NCBI RefSeq assembly: GCF_000321225.1
Contig: NW_004450303.1
Span: forward strand, 490,406 to 554,405
Direction of reading: 5' to 3'
DNA length: 64,000 bases
Source of the DNA: Odobenus rosmarus divergens
Taxonomy: Eukaryota; Chordata; Mammalia; Carnivora; Odobenidae
Under the pieces are notes generated by a model. It was not told the origin of the DNA. It worked only from the letters and a program-made list of their open reading frames with translations, and ran no database searches. How positions within the stretch are numbered: the stretch's first letter is position 1; each line of letters opens with the position of its first letter. The translations under genes were made by a program, and so were the position numbers. This document shows, one piece after another, positions 12,651 to 24,279 of this stretch.

Positions 12651-12845
12651 GGGGTGCTTGGGTGACTCAGATAAACACGGGAGTCTTGATTTTGGCAGGT
12701 GATGATCTCAGGGCTGTGAGATCGAGAGCCCCTGTTTGGGCTCCACACTGGGGTGGAACTTGCTTAAGAGTCTCTCTCTCCCTCTCCCTCTGTCCCTCCC
12801 TTCCTCGCATGCTCTCTGTCTTGCTAGCTAAGAATATTAAATATA
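12651..12845 (+). mobile_element. Older Can-SINE, sense, inside L1
   Basis: The head reads GGGGTGCTTGGGTGACTCAG with several changes from the young consensus, then comes GAACTTGCTTAAGAGTCTCT and a long CT stretch. The 'TTGGGCTCCACACTGGG' wording marks a different and older subfamily from the copies at 25659 or 37530. The tail has merged with AT-rich sequence, so the 3' edge is approximate. Confidence 0.88.
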
Positions 12846-13255
12846 TATATTACATATTTATAAATTATGGCAATAAAGGACAAATCGGGTAAAATGCTGC
12901 CAGATCCTTTCATTGTCCATGGCATGGCAAAAATAGAAAGATGTATTCTATTTTAATAAGCCAAGGATGCTTATTGTAATTTCTAGGGTACTTATAAAAT
13001 AATAAAGAATTTATAATTTACAAGTGAATTGAGTGAGGTGAAAAATGCGATAGAAAATAACTCTAATTAAAATAATAGAAAGAAAAAATGAAATGAAGTA
13101 AATTAATAAGCAAAGAAAAGGAAAAAAGAGAAATCAAGTATTTAGATGGTAAATCTAAGCTAGAAATAAGCTCTTAAATTAAATCTAAATGGACTCAATA
13201 GCGTCAAGACAAAGACTTTCAGATAAAATTGTGTTTTATATGTTATTTTTATTTC

Positions 13256-13450
13256 TTTAAAAAATTTATTTATTTATTTATTTATTTATTTGGCAGAGAG
13301 AGAGCACAAGCAGGGGGAGCAGGAGAGGGAGAGGGAGAAGCAGGCTCCCCAGGGAGCAGGGAGCCTGACTCAGGACTCAATCTGAGGACCCTGAGATCAT
13401 GCCCTGACCCCAAGGCAGATGCTTAACCAACTGAGCCACCTAGGTGCCCC
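13256..13450 (-). mobile_element. Can-SINE (SINEC), antisense, inside L1
   Basis: The head complement AACTGAGCCACCTAGGTGCC is at the right, and (TTTA)n at 13262-13290 is the tail complement. It is inserted in the decayed L1. The 65-codon plus frame at 13229-13426 is a translation of this copy. Confidence 0.93.
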
Positions 13451-15040
13451 TAAAATTTTTTAAAACAGCCATAAATATGCTCATTGTTAAGGACAAAACT
13501 GAAACAAAAATATATATAAACATTGAAATTAAAAGTATAGAAAATATATAACACAAAAACTATGCCCCCAAAATTATTGTGTCTATACTAATGCTAAACT
13601 TCAAGGGAACAACTTTGCTAGATATAAATAAAGATGCTGCATAATGATAAAATGATTAATCCATCAGGAAAATAAAATAATCTTAAAGCTGTATTCATCT
13701 AAATAAAACTTGATTAAATTACTGCATTCAGTTATAGCTTATTTCTAATACGCATTTTTAAACTAAGTTACAGAACTACAAGAGCAAATGAGAAAGAAAA
13801 TAGACATTTGAATTAAACTTTAAGTACACCTGACCTAATTGACATGTACAGAACAGAATACATATTCTTTCCAATCTTATATGTACTTAGTTTTATGAAA
13901 ATTAACCATGTGCTGAGTCATAAAACAGGTTTCACAGATCTTAAATAAATTAAACCATTTGGAGGAAATTCTCTGACCACAGTGATATTAAGCAAAAGAT
14001 ACATTTTAAAAAGACAAAGATAAAAAGAAAGACAAAGATAGTCTAAAATGAGAAAAAAATAAATCAATATATTTATGAATAACACATGGATTATCAAAGA
14101 AATTACAATGGAAAACATTTTTAGTGTATTAAAATTAAACATAGCATATCTTATTAAATGCACCTAAAGCTGTGCCTACAGTGAAATGTGTAGCTTTAAA
14201 TATGTAACCTAAAAAGAACGAAAATTCAAAATGAAAGATCTAAGTATACAAGTCAGGAAATTAAAAGAGAAGAAAAATTTAAGCCTAAAGGAAATAGGAG
14301 AGAATAAATTAAGAAAAAGTTAATGGCATTTGGAATGATTTTGTATTAGATAAAATCAAAATGGATAAAAGTTAATTCTTTAAAAAAGAAATAAAATTGG
14401 TAAACTTCTAGAACTACTGATCAAAGCAGGACAGGGAGAGAGAGCTTAAATTATCAAAATTAAGGATAAAAATGAGATATCATCAGAAATTCAACATATA
14501 TTAAAACATAATAAACAGATTTAAATTTGAAAATGTAAGCAAAGTGAGACAATTCCTAGAAAAAGACAATTTATTGAAAGTGGTAGAAGAAAAATGTATA
14601 AGATGACTACTCCTCTGTCTGTTAAAGGAATTGAATTCATAAATTAAAAAATTTCCCACAAAGAAACTCCAGGATTGTAGGACTTCACTAATGAATATTA
14701 CTAAATATTTAAGGAAGAACTAATTCCAAGCTTACACTAATTATGTCATATCATTAATAAGTGGAAACAGTTCTCACCATATTTTAATTATGTTGTAAAA
14801 CTTGATAAGAACATCACAAGAAAAGAAAGGACAGATCAGTAACATTCATAAACATAGATGCAGAAAGCCTAAACTAAACATTAACAAAACAAATTTAGCA
14901 CTATGGAAAATTACTACATTATGACCAAGAAGATTATCCCAGGAATTAAAAATTGATTTGACATTCAAAAGTCAAAAATCCACTACATTAACAAAGTAAA
15001 TAGAAAAACTATATCATGAGACATTAGATACCCAATTCCT

Positions 15041-15931
15041 CTTTAAAGTTTTTGTTTCTGCTTTTGTTCCCCAACACTCTATTTTTCCTTGGGATTCTAG
15101 AACCAGAATGATCTTAAATTACCTAGGCTATGCAATAATTTAGACAATAATTTTGTCTAATATTGTTTTAATAGCGTCAGTGATCTTAAGTTTAGATTAA
15201 AAATGAAACATATGAGACACAAAAGACCACATTCAACACCAAGTTTAAGTAGCTACTTACAGGATATAACAGCATGCACAGCATCTGCAGAGCAAAAAAT
15301 TCATGACTCACAGGTACATCTTTTGATTTTGTAGAAATTCTACTCTCAGGATGCCTAACCAATAGAGAAGAATCTGAGTGGACATGAGCTAATTCAGTAA
15401 AGCCTTCACTAAAGCCTCTCCGGCTTTATAACTAGCTAGACCCATGACCTCTCAGATGGACATCACTCACTAGTTAAATAGCTTACTTAGGTATACAAGA
15501 CTTAACGACCATTCTCGGGGATAGGGGCAACTCATCAGTACTAGCTACTTGTTTTGTAATAAACCTCAAAACAAGGAAGTGGTGTTTCAGTACATAGTCC
15601 TCAGCTAAAGTGGCATTTATATTGGACCTGGTAGAGGAAAACTCCTAAGAATTATTTTGAGTTAATATCTCCAAAAGAATTGACCAAGGAGCAAATCCCC
15701 CTGGTGTCCCTGAAGCTACAAGAAAGGTCACAAAGCTATCTATTAGACCTAATCCGTCAGTTCACCTTAAATGCATTCTTTTATCATTATTACGAGAGCC
15801 CAAGTGTATCAACCTCTGTATCCAAAGGGAATCTAAGTCAACTAGCTCACTTGTTGGAATTCTTTAAAAGTACACATTAAAAAGGATATTTCATTTCCTG
15901 GATATGATCTGTTAACCAAAAGATGAATTAA
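15041..15931. other. No gene recognised; unassigned, less AT-rich DNA
   Basis: About 890 bp with a more balanced base composition than its neighbours and no repeat I can name. A 66-codon plus frame at 15680-15880 shows no domain and no splice-site pair. Confidence 0.5.
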
Positions 15932-16147
15932 CGGAGCACCTGGGTGGCTCAATCAGTTAAATCGTCTGCCTTTGGCTCAGGTCATGATCCCAGGGTCCTG
16001 GGATTGAGCCACGCATCGGCTCCCTGTTCAGCAGGAAGTCTCCTTTTCCCTCTGCCCCTCACCCCACTCGTGTTCTGTCTCTCTTGCTCTCACTTCCTCT
16101 CACTCTCTGTCTCTCTCTCAAGTAAATAAATAAAATCTTAAAAAAAG
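15932..16147 (+). mobile_element. Can-SINE (SINEC), sense
   Basis: Head GAGCACCTGGGTGGCTCAAT, a B-box region with GGTCATGATCCCAGGGTCCT, a CT-rich middle and a tail AAATAAATAAAATCTTAAAA. Weak target-site similarity is visible (AGATGAATTAA before, GAAGGAATTAA after). The 61-codon frame at 15944-16129 (MAQSVKSSAF...) is a typical SINE translation. Confidence 0.95.
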
Positions 16148-16755
16148 AAGGAATTAAAGAAAATTATTTCCTACTATAGACAACCCTCATGAAGACAATA
16201 CCTCAGTCTGGAGATACTGAATAAACTCATCTTTGGCCATTGTCTTATGAAGTTCACAAGTGGATGTTAGCCTATGTCCACACACACAAAAAAATTGCTA
16301 AAGCCATGGCTTTTGACTCCTAAGCATAGGTAATATACCTAGCTTAAAGATTGAAATTACTCAATTAAAAAAAAAACTATATTATTCTCACTCATACCTA
16401 AGATATGAGGAGACAAATTTCACACATTTTCAATTTTAATTAATAAAGACCTATTTATAGAAAAAAATACTCCCAAGGACTTCTGGGAAATTTAAGAGCT
16501 TACTAGCGGTTTTATTATAAACCTTATTATTCAGATATTTATAATTATAAAATTCACTTAAGGCAGTGTTTAGCCTTGAGGGAAGTTATGATTTCTAAAT
16601 ATTATTCTGAAATACAGTATCTGAGTATTCTAAAAAGAGAACAGGAAGCATCCAAGAGAGAAAGGGTGATGAAAAGAAGGAAAACAATATTATTTATTTA
16701 ACATTTTAAACAAAAGTGGTTTACTGCTAAGTACAGTATTTTTAGGGAAATTTAG
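16148..16755. other. No gene seen
   Basis: AT-rich and unassigned. Confidence 0.5.
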
Positions 16756-17350
16756 AGGTTGTTCCAGACATCTATTATTGTGCAACAAACTATCAGAAAA
16801 TGTTTGCCTCACAATAATGTTGCCAAACAAGATTTTATTATGTTGCAATATTATGGGATAGGAATGCTGATATGACTCAGCTGAGCACATATTCAGGTCC
16901 CACAGATATTCAGAGTACCATGACAGTGATAAAGCTCCCTCCATGGCATTTATTTGGTTATATACTAATCTGGGGAATCCAAGTAGTTTCATTCACATAT
17001 CTGATGCATTGGCAGACCTGGCTAGAAGCATGGGCTCAGCCAAACCCCTCTCTCTCTTCATGTAGTCTCTGGCATCTCCTTGTGATCTCCCTAATATGGT
17101 AGCCACACATCCTTGATGGCAGATCAGGGATCTTCGAACAAGTATTTAAAGAGGCCTAGAGAGAGGATTCAAGACTTCTTTTGACCCAGCCTTGGAAGTT
17201 CCATAAACTCACTTCTACCATGTTCTCTTGGTCAGGCAAGTCACAAAGGCCAGCCCATTCAGGGAAAGATGTTGTTAAAGTCATTAATGACTTTGCTGAG
17301 AAGATGTGCAAAGACATGAGAGTCCCATGGAGAACTGTCTCCCCACAGTA
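16756..17350 (-). repeat. Possible ancient interspersed repeat, not named
   Basis: The wording (TCTATTATTGTGCAACAAAC, GGGATAGGAATGCTGATATG, CAGGCAAGTCACAAAGGCCA, GCCCATTCAGGGAAAGATG) recalls a decayed mammalian repeat with 'ctgtgggtcaggaatccaggcatggctta' and 'aagtcacaaggccagcccacactcaa' phrases. Strand and family are uncertain. The frames at 16690-16992 (100 codons, minus) and 16872-17102 (plus) overlap on opposite strands and have no protein features. Confidence 0.4.
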
Positions 17351-17910
17351 AGAGTATAAAAAGATCATAACAATAACATAGCAGAAAATAAAGATCTCAA
17401 ATGATACAGTAGCTTCTTAAAAAGTACAGGTCAACCTAACATGCTACCATTCATATAGAAATCAACTTATACTTTGCAGGTTGAAGGCATGGAAGTAATG
17501 GAATATAAAAATCTTCAGCATTTTGATGCATTTTTTGATTCTTAAATGTTTATAAAATGAAGAAAATAAATAATCCCTGAAATAGAAATCTCAAATACAT
17601 AGAAACACAACCACTTATTCATAAAATATTTTACATCATTTTTATTCATAATTAAATATTCATTCAAGCAATATTAATGCATATCCCACAGATGTGACAT
17701 TTAATAACTTCATATTGTTAGTAAATTTATCATTAAGGTATAGTGAAAGGAAAGCTAATATTAAGGGACAGATAATTTGCTTGATCTCTGTTCAGTACAC
17801 TTTCATCAATATATTACAAGGAAAACCATTTTTCATTCATCTCATAAGATAGGTTCTCATTTGAAGTGCTACCGTGTGAAAAACTTTGAGAATAGAAATG
17901 AACTATTTAG
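17351..17910. other. No gene seen
   Basis: AT-rich and unassigned. Confidence 0.5.
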
Positions 17911-18411
17911 AGTTATTCAGGAATTATTAGGGAAATGCAAATCAAAACTACAATGAGATATTACCTCATACCTGCTAGAATGGTTATTATCAAAAAGACA
18001 AGAGTTAACAAGTCTTGGAGAGGAGGCAGAGAAAAGGGAACACTTATACAGTGCTGGTGGAAATGTAAATTGGTGTAGCCACTATGGAAAACAGTATGGA
18101 GATTCCTCAAAAAAATCAAGAATAGAGGGGTGCCTAGCTGGCTCAGTTGGTAGAGCATGTGACTTTTGATTTTGTAGTCATGAGTTCAAGCCCCACACTG
18201 GGTCTAGAGCTTACTTAAAGAAAAAAATTAATAATAGAACTACCATGTGATATAGTTATTCCACTACTGTGTATTTATTCAAAGAATTTGAAAACACTGA
18301 TTTAAAAAGATATATATACCTCCATGGTTATGGCAGTATTATTTACAAAGCCAAGACATGGAAGTGACCTAAGTGTCCATCAATGATGAATGGATAAAAA
18401 AATGTGGTATA
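17911..18411 (+). mobile_element. Old L1 ORF2 3' end, first copy
   Basis: AGGGAAATGCAAATCAAAAC, ACAATGAGATATTACCTCAT, ACAGTGCTGGTGGAAATGTA and TGGATAAAAAAATGTGGTAT follow the C-terminal ORF2 order of a mid-age L1. It is interrupted by a SINE (18127-18226) and then by a carnivoran L1 (18412-18779). The frames are broken. Confidence 0.88.
18127..18226 (+). mobile_element. Short Can-SINE (tRNA head without CT tract), sense
   Basis: The head reads GGGGTGCCTAGCTGGCTCAG, with TTGGTAGAGCATGTGACTTT and GAGTTCAAGCCCCACACTGG. It is only about 100 bp and goes straight to a short A-rich tail, without the polypyrimidine part of the other copies. A loose target-site match is seen (AATCAAGAATAGA before, AATTAATAATAGA after). 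It is a minor SINEC form, not a functional tRNA. Confidence 0.85.
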
Positions 18412-18779
18412 GGGGGGTGGGAGGGAGGGGATGGCTGGGTGATAGACACTGGGGAGGGTATGTGCTATGGTGAGTGCTGCAAATTGTGCAAGACTGTTGA
18501 ATCACAGATCTGTACCTCTGAAACAAATAATGCAATAGATGTTAAGAAAAAAAAAGAAGATAGCAGGAGGGGAAGAATGAAGGGGGGAAATCGGAGGGGG
18601 AGACGAACCATGAGAGATGATGGACTCTGAAAAACAAACTGAGGGTTCTAGAGGGGAGGGGATGGGGGGATGGGTTAGCCTGGTGATGGGTATTAAAGAG
18701 GGCACGTTCTGCGTGGAGCACTGGGTGTTATGCACAAACAATAAATCATGGAACACTACATTAAAAACTAATGATGTAA
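18412..18779 (+). mobile_element. Carnivoran L1 3' UTR, 5'-truncated insertion
   Basis: It holds the two-block carnivoran L1 3' UTR, with GGTGATAGACACTGGGGAGG, AGACTGTTGAATCACAGATC, an AAGAAAAAAAAAGAAGA run, and then the GAGCACTGGGTGTTATGC end. It is flanked by an imperfect target-site duplication, AAAAAATGTGGTATA at 18397-18411 and AAAAACATGGTATA at 18781-18794. Frames at 18373-18630, 18502-18756 and 18617-18808 lie in this UTR and are not genes. Confidence 0.92.
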
Positions 18780-18794
18780 AAAAAACATGGTATA

Positions 18795-19415
18795 TACATA
18801 TACAGTAGAATGCTACTATATGATATAGCTATTCCACTACTGGGTATTTACCTAAAATACAGAAACGCTAAATCAAAAAGATCTATGCACCTCCCTGTTC
18901 ATTGCAGTATTATTTACAGTAGCCAAGATATGGAAGCAGCCTTAATGCCTATCAATGGATGAATGGATAAAGAAGATGTGATATATATACATACATATAA
19001 AATATTAAATTAATAATTAATATTAATTAAATATAAATTATATATATGTATATATAATGGAATATTACTCGGCCATAAAAATAATGAAATCTTATCATTT
19101 GCAACAATATGGATAAAACTTGAGGATATTATGCTAAGTGAAATAATTAGAAGGAGAAAGACAAATACTGTATGATTTCACTCATATGTGGAATCTAAAA
19201 ACAAAAAAACAAAAACAAACTCATGCATACAGAAAATAGATTAGTGGTTATCAGAGGGAAGGGGACTGGAGGTTGGGCAAGAGGGTGGAGGGGTGATGGA
19301 CAGTAGGGTGATGGACAGTAACTGTATTTTTGGGGGTGATCACTTTATTGTGTATACAGATGTTGAATTACAATGTTGTACATCTTAAAATTATATTAAA
19401 ATAAGAAATAAAATA
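18795..19415 (+). mobile_element. Old L1 ORF2 3' end and 3' UTR, second copy
   Basis: After a short continuation of the first L1 (to about 18818), the phrases CTATTCCACTACTGGGTATT, GCAGTATTATTTACAGTAGC and TGAATGGATAAAGAAGATGT repeat what was already read at 18250-18405. The element then runs through TGATTTCACTCATATGTGGA and AGATGTTGAATTACAATGTT to its 3' end. An AT-rich expansion lies at 18985-19060 and a 14-15 bp tandem doublet (GGGTGATGGACAGTA) near 19291-19320. Confidence 0.87.
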
Positions 19416-21370
19416 TTCCGTATATCTTCTAGACAGCAATTCAGTCCATGGCATGTTGGTGAATTACTAATTTAAGCACCTGTATTGTGTCTTATGTATA
19501 CTATTGTAACAAACATACTGATCCAAAGTGCTCACTAAAAAAAAAAAGAGAAAGAATCCTACTATAACCTATGCAGCTTTGTGTATTTTTGTATAACTGT
19601 GTGTGTGTTTAATAATCTAATATTACTGTCATATAAGTATAAAATGGATATTTTCGTAGTGCTGATTGTCAGAATAAATTGATTTATTTTTAAAAGAATA
19701 AAAGAAAAGAAACTCAAAAGTAACTTATTTCTTCTTATGTGGTTAAATATCTTGATTCAAAAAATAAATTTTTTTGTAGAAACACAACAAAACTGTTTTG
19801 GTATCCACAAGATGCAAATGAAAAACCTCAAAGTTAATAAAATACCTCAAATATGAATTTTAAATATGTACATATTTAGTGGCTTAAATTTGTAAATAGT
19901 ATTGTTGCTCCAGAGATCTGATTCTAGGATTGAGAATGATTAATATTTTCTTAAATTATAAATATGTTCTATATGAAGAATCCTATCTTCTGTTTACTTA
20001 TTGACCATTGTTACCCTTTGCAACTATTATAATGCTAAAATAAGAAAAACTTTGTAATGTTACCTGTTACATAGATCTTAAAAGTCTTATAAGTTTTAAG
20101 CATAGCAGCATTTTTCTTCATTAGTAGGGGTAATGTTTTCCTGAAGCAGAAAAAGTGAGTTATCATACCAAATTCTTGTAATGTTTCCAAAACTTCTACT
20201 AGAGTTCTTTGTTCAAACTAGAAGGCAGTTGAGGCATTTGATCAATAGAAGATGTGCTGTATCTGCTGGTTCTCTAAAAGTCTAGCTCTAAATTAAAAGT
20301 TTCCTATCAAAATAAAGAATGTTTTCACATTACTCTTTCTTTTAAGAACTATTTTTTTAAAGGATGGTTTGCTACAAACTAAATGATTTTTAATCTGCCA
20401 GGAACAGTATCTTATTATTAAAGTTAATTCTGTATGTTCCTCAATGCATGTTTTCTTTTTTTAAATTGTTTACTAAAACGCATGATGACACAAAGATGCC
20501 TCCAGAAGCATGACACCATATGCATTAAAAGTTAAAATACTCTACTCTTGTTGGAGTTTGCCAAATCTTCAGGTAAACTGGTCTCTAGTTGAAGGGATTC
20601 TATAATTAGTTGTTTTCTCAACAATTTGAGTAACATTTTTTTGGACACAGTAATTTGCATTTCAGATAATTTGGTCACATTTCAGTTACGCTGCATTGTT
20701 CACTCACATGGTTCAAATCTGGGCAGTGAAGCAGAGAAGGTCAAATCAGTATTCAGGAGGAATCTTCATTTACAACATTGCCTATGCATCTTAGAATGTG
20801 CATTAAGGTTCAGTCACAACCAGATGAACAAAGAGCAGAACAACTTCAAGATTTAATATACTGAAGCCTTTGTCATTCTCTAGACAATTCAGTAACTATG
20901 TTTGCTTAGTGTTGTGCTCATTTTTTTGACTGCTATACTTAGGAAATCTTACTAAATTCCTAAGTAGAATCAAACCACACTGTTAGGTCTTATTGTGAGA
21001 TTTGATATTTAGTAGAGATTAAATGCTAATTATTATTATTGCCATCTCCCTCCCCCCAAAAAAGGTCTGAGTGGTAAGGTCTAGGCTATTAACATCTGCT
21101 ACATGAATGGATGTAGTTTTTCCAAATAGTCTGAAATTTTGATTTTACTGAATACAGGGGAAATATAAAAAATTATGTCTTAAAGCCTGAAATCTTTCTT
21201 GTTACTAAATTGAAAGTTACTAAATTGAAAATATATTTCATGGTATAATGTTTTCAAACTGGCAAATTCACGTAAGTCATTACTCTGTTTTAATTATCTT
21301 AAGGAAGTACTCGCTGAGCTGACTACATGAACAACTGACCAGAGGAGTCAGAGTCCCAAGCTAGATGGGC
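19416..21370. other. No gene seen
   Basis: Nearly 2 kb of unassigned AT-rich DNA with few recognisable repeats. The 76-codon frame at 20626-20856 has no motif. Confidence 0.5.
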
Positions 21371-21374
21371 TGCC

Positions 21375-21430
21375 TGCTTTGGGTTTAATGCTCAGGGATC
21401 ATCACCTTGAAATTTTAATAATTTTGTCTT
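21375..21430. repeat. Left part of an ancient repeat, split
   Basis: GGGTTTAATGCTCAGGGATC followed by ATCACCTTGAAATTTTAATA recalls the start of a mammalian repeat of the form 'gcggtttaatgctc...atcttgaaattcttaataattttt...ggggcc'. The expected continuation appears 660 bp later at 22090-22165. Confidence 0.5.
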
Positions 21431-22089
21431 TGATGTTTTTATTTTGTTTTGTTCTGTGACCCTGAGCCTACCTCACTGACTTCTTTTTGCCAAGGGTTTT
21501 CAGATGTGCACTTACCCCTCCCCTAGCTATCCACCTCCCTTGGCTCCTTCCCTTGATCTTTTGCACAACTCTTTTTGCCTTCTGTCTCTAGTGGGAATCT
21601 GAGCACAGGTATAAGTATGGGCGGGTGGGCTTGGATGCAGGTGCCCAGCACTGGCTGTCCCCGCATACAGCCTGGCAGCACCATGGAGCACTGAGTGGGC
21701 AACTCCGCAGGGGAGTCCCTCTTGCTTACCTCTAAGCCAGTAAGTCCAGGAGGGAAGCTGCAATCTCTGGGCGTTGTCTGGCCACAGTTAACTGAACAAC
21801 AAACCGGATGAAAGAAATCAAAGCCTGCAGTGACCTCCCTATCCTCCGGGCCTGGAGGCTGGCAGGAAGGGGTACCTGGCAGCTGGTAAGCCATGTGCCT
21901 GTGCTGAGTCACTCCTGCCCATCATCTCTGTGAGGGTCTACACTCATCCTGAGAGTATTCCTTTGCCCAAGGGAGACAATTATTAAATAGCATTTAAAAA
22001 AAAAATACTATGTCAGAGAGAGACATAGAAGACAGGAAAAACTTGTATGTTTTTAAATCACATTTTTTTTAATGGTATAGTTTTTCCTA
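21431..22089. other. GC-rich block of unknown origin
   Basis: This stretch, especially 21500-21950, is clearly richer in G+C than the AT-rich DNA on both sides and appears to separate two halves of an older repeat. The minus strand has the longest open frame of the window (129 codons, 21523-21912) plus an overlapping 78-codon frame at 21527-21763. Neither resembles a family I know. There is no poly(A), no clear target-site duplication and no clear LTR ends. It could be an old LTR, a processed fragment or a segment from elsewhere. Confidence 0.45.
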
Positions 22090-22165
22090 CTTTTTGAAGA
22101 AGGGGCCTGCATTTTCCTTTTGCACTGGGCCATGAAAATTATGTAGCCAGTATTTGGTCCACAGT
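22090..22165. repeat. Right part of the split ancient repeat
   Basis: GAAGAAGGGGCCTGCATTTT, CCTTTTGCACTGGGCCATGA and AAAATTATGTAGCCAGTATT recall the 'aaggggccccgcattttcattttgcactgggcc...aaattatgtagcc' segment that should directly follow 21375-21430. Confidence 0.55.
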
Positions 22166-24279
22166 TTTTAGGAACCTAAAAAATTGCTTTCCGAACTGCC
22201 AGCTATTGATTTGCTGGACTTTATTCACATAATCCTAAGCGGAAACAAAACTGTACCATATACATTTGAATACTATATTATTCATTTGTATTTGTGATGG
22301 GGATAGGGAGAGTAGGTTGGGAGGGAAATTAACGAAAGTAAGGGAGGCAATTCTGCACTCATTCCTTGAATGGGGAACAAAAATAAATTGGCAACTCCAG
22401 CTGCCACAAGCTTTCAAAGAGATGCCTCCATTTAAACATAAGTAAATGTACAAAGTACATTATTTCATTCACTGAAAAATTAGTATCTGCTTGTTAGATA
22501 GAATCTTTTAACAGGGCAACTGGATCCTTAATTAATATGAACAGCATAATCTCACAATACTAATTCGAGAGTTTACAGAAGAAATCCTTCCTTTGTACTC
22601 AAGTTTTTGACTGGAAGCTTTCTGTCTAGGAGTAGAAAAGAACATCTTCTACCAAACAAATGCACACATTAGTCTCCTTATCTAGCACTCTATTAAATAA
22701 AGAGGTGTAACATTTTGCTATGGAATAACAACTTTAATTATATTGCATGTTTTAAAATCCCAGCTGAATATAATATAATTTTAGTAGCTCATTTCTCCTG
22801 AGGCATCAATATCATTTATCACTCCTGCCATCTGGCATGTCTGAACCATCATGATCAGCAGTTTATGTGGAAATTAAAGCATTCAGTGGGTCTCTCTTCA
22901 GTAATACTCTGAGGTCAGGGACAATATTGCTAGCAGCAGTGAAGATGCATTTTTATCGCACACTTGAGAGGCATCCATTCGACATATTTTATAGCTTTCT
23001 AGGTTAAGATTAGCCAAGCTTTTCCTTATTTGCACTGACCCGACATGGGGGTCATTTTGTATAATAACTATCTAAGAATCATTCAGAGTAGTTCCCTGTC
23101 TGCTATTGTGCTTATAAAGCTGCATTCAGCCAAAAACTTAGGAGCAGCAATAAAAGAACTCTCTCTCTCTATCTATCTAAAACAAATTACACATATACAC
23201 ATTAAGCTATATATAGTTTGTTATATATTTATATTTTTAGTTGTTACATTTATCTATCTATTCTTTGACCTGTTTTTATTCTTTCTTAAAGAATACAGAA
23301 GCAAGAATATGCCAGCCATGGGACTAGTTAATATATCAGTCCTCTCAGGGGCAAATATTAACCATTAGCTCTTCAACAAATATATACTTGCAATGTTATT
23401 TGGTGATATTGTCAAAGATGCCTTATAGTTGGGGTTTAAATTTGAATTTATATGACTGAGAATGTAAGGGACATTTGTTATTCCATAAATTTATTTTGAA
23501 TTACTGAGCTTCTCAGGATGGTGGAGTTACCTGACTTAAAAAGACTAATCCCCTTGTGGTGAAATTGCCCAATCTTTGCAAAATGTTACAGTTTAGAAAT
23601 TTTCAAGTTTGAAAAAAACTGCTTCTTCTCCATCAGGAAGGTCTGACTTAAGAAAGAGTAAAACACAATTTTTAAAGTAATAAAAAAACAGTAATCATAT
23701 TATTTTCCAGAAATTAATGTTTGTGAATGTGAAGAAAACACACAAATCTCTTTTTTGGTTATTCACCCTCAAGCTTCTGGTTTCTATTCCTTGCAATCCT
23801 TATTATCACCACCAAACATACATACTTGCACATATGTACACACACACACACACACACTAAGTACATACACGCAGCACACTAGTCCCACCCATGATACAGA
23901 GAACAGAATGATTAAAACAGAGATGTTGCCATAACTAATTCGGAATTTCCGTAGAAACAAAACCCATGTGTTCCTTGTATTTAAGACCCAGTAATTTCGA
24001 GCAGTGAATATGTCGTGGTGTATTATAATGTTAGTAAAACTTCAGAGAGGAAATAAGTTTCTTTGAAAATATTAGGGAAGAGGGAAAGATTTGTGTTTAT
24101 TATATGTGTATTAATGCTTATTCTAAAGAAAACAATAAATCACAAAAATTTTCTATTTTTTAAAAATGTCTAGTTTTGCATTTTACATTTAGATCGATAT
24201 TCTTTTTCTTATTTAGTTCTTGTTTAAGGTTTAAAGTCAAGATTTTTTTGTTTGGTTGGTTTGGTTTCCCATTTGTCCT
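22166..24279. other. No gene seen; contains (CA)n
   Basis: AT-rich and unassigned, with a (CA)9-10 microsatellite at 23839-23857. The 107-codon plus frame at 23045-23368 is AT-driven (many Ile, Leu, Phe) and carries no domain. Confidence 0.5.

Larger units (their letters stand above)
11990..15040 (+). mobile_element. Old, decayed L1 (5' region and ORF2 part), sense
   Basis: From about 12,900 the order follows an old L1M element. TTAGATGGTAAATCTAAGCT and TAAATCTAAATGGACTCAAT come first (the L1M 5' or inter-ORF zone). GACCTAATTGACATGTACAG, CATGTGCTGAGTCATAAAAC, GTAAACTTCTAGAACTACTG, GGAATTGAATTCATAAATTA and CCCAGGAATTAAAAATTGAT then appear in ORF2 (reverse transcriptase side) order. Stops and frameshifts are everywhere, so no protein remains. 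Two SINEs (12651-12845, 13256-13450) interrupt it. The 5' boundary is uncertain. Confidence 0.75.

Noticed and set aside
16690..17102. Overlapping frames on both strands (100 and 76 codons)
   Set aside because: They contradict each other and sit in probable repeat sequence.
18127..18200. tRNA-like sequence
   Set aside because: It is the tRNA-derived head of a SINE with an A-rich tail, not a folded tRNA gene. The same applies to the other SINE heads.
21523..21912. 129-codon minus-strand frame as a gene
   Set aside because: It has no recognisable domain and no visible promoter, splice sites or poly(A) signal. GC-rich DNA often gives such frames by chance. It is kept as a finding only for the origin of the block.
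23045..23368. 107-codon plus-strand frame
   Set aside because: It is Ile/Leu/Phe-rich from AT-rich DNA with no motif, and its neighbours show no exon structure.
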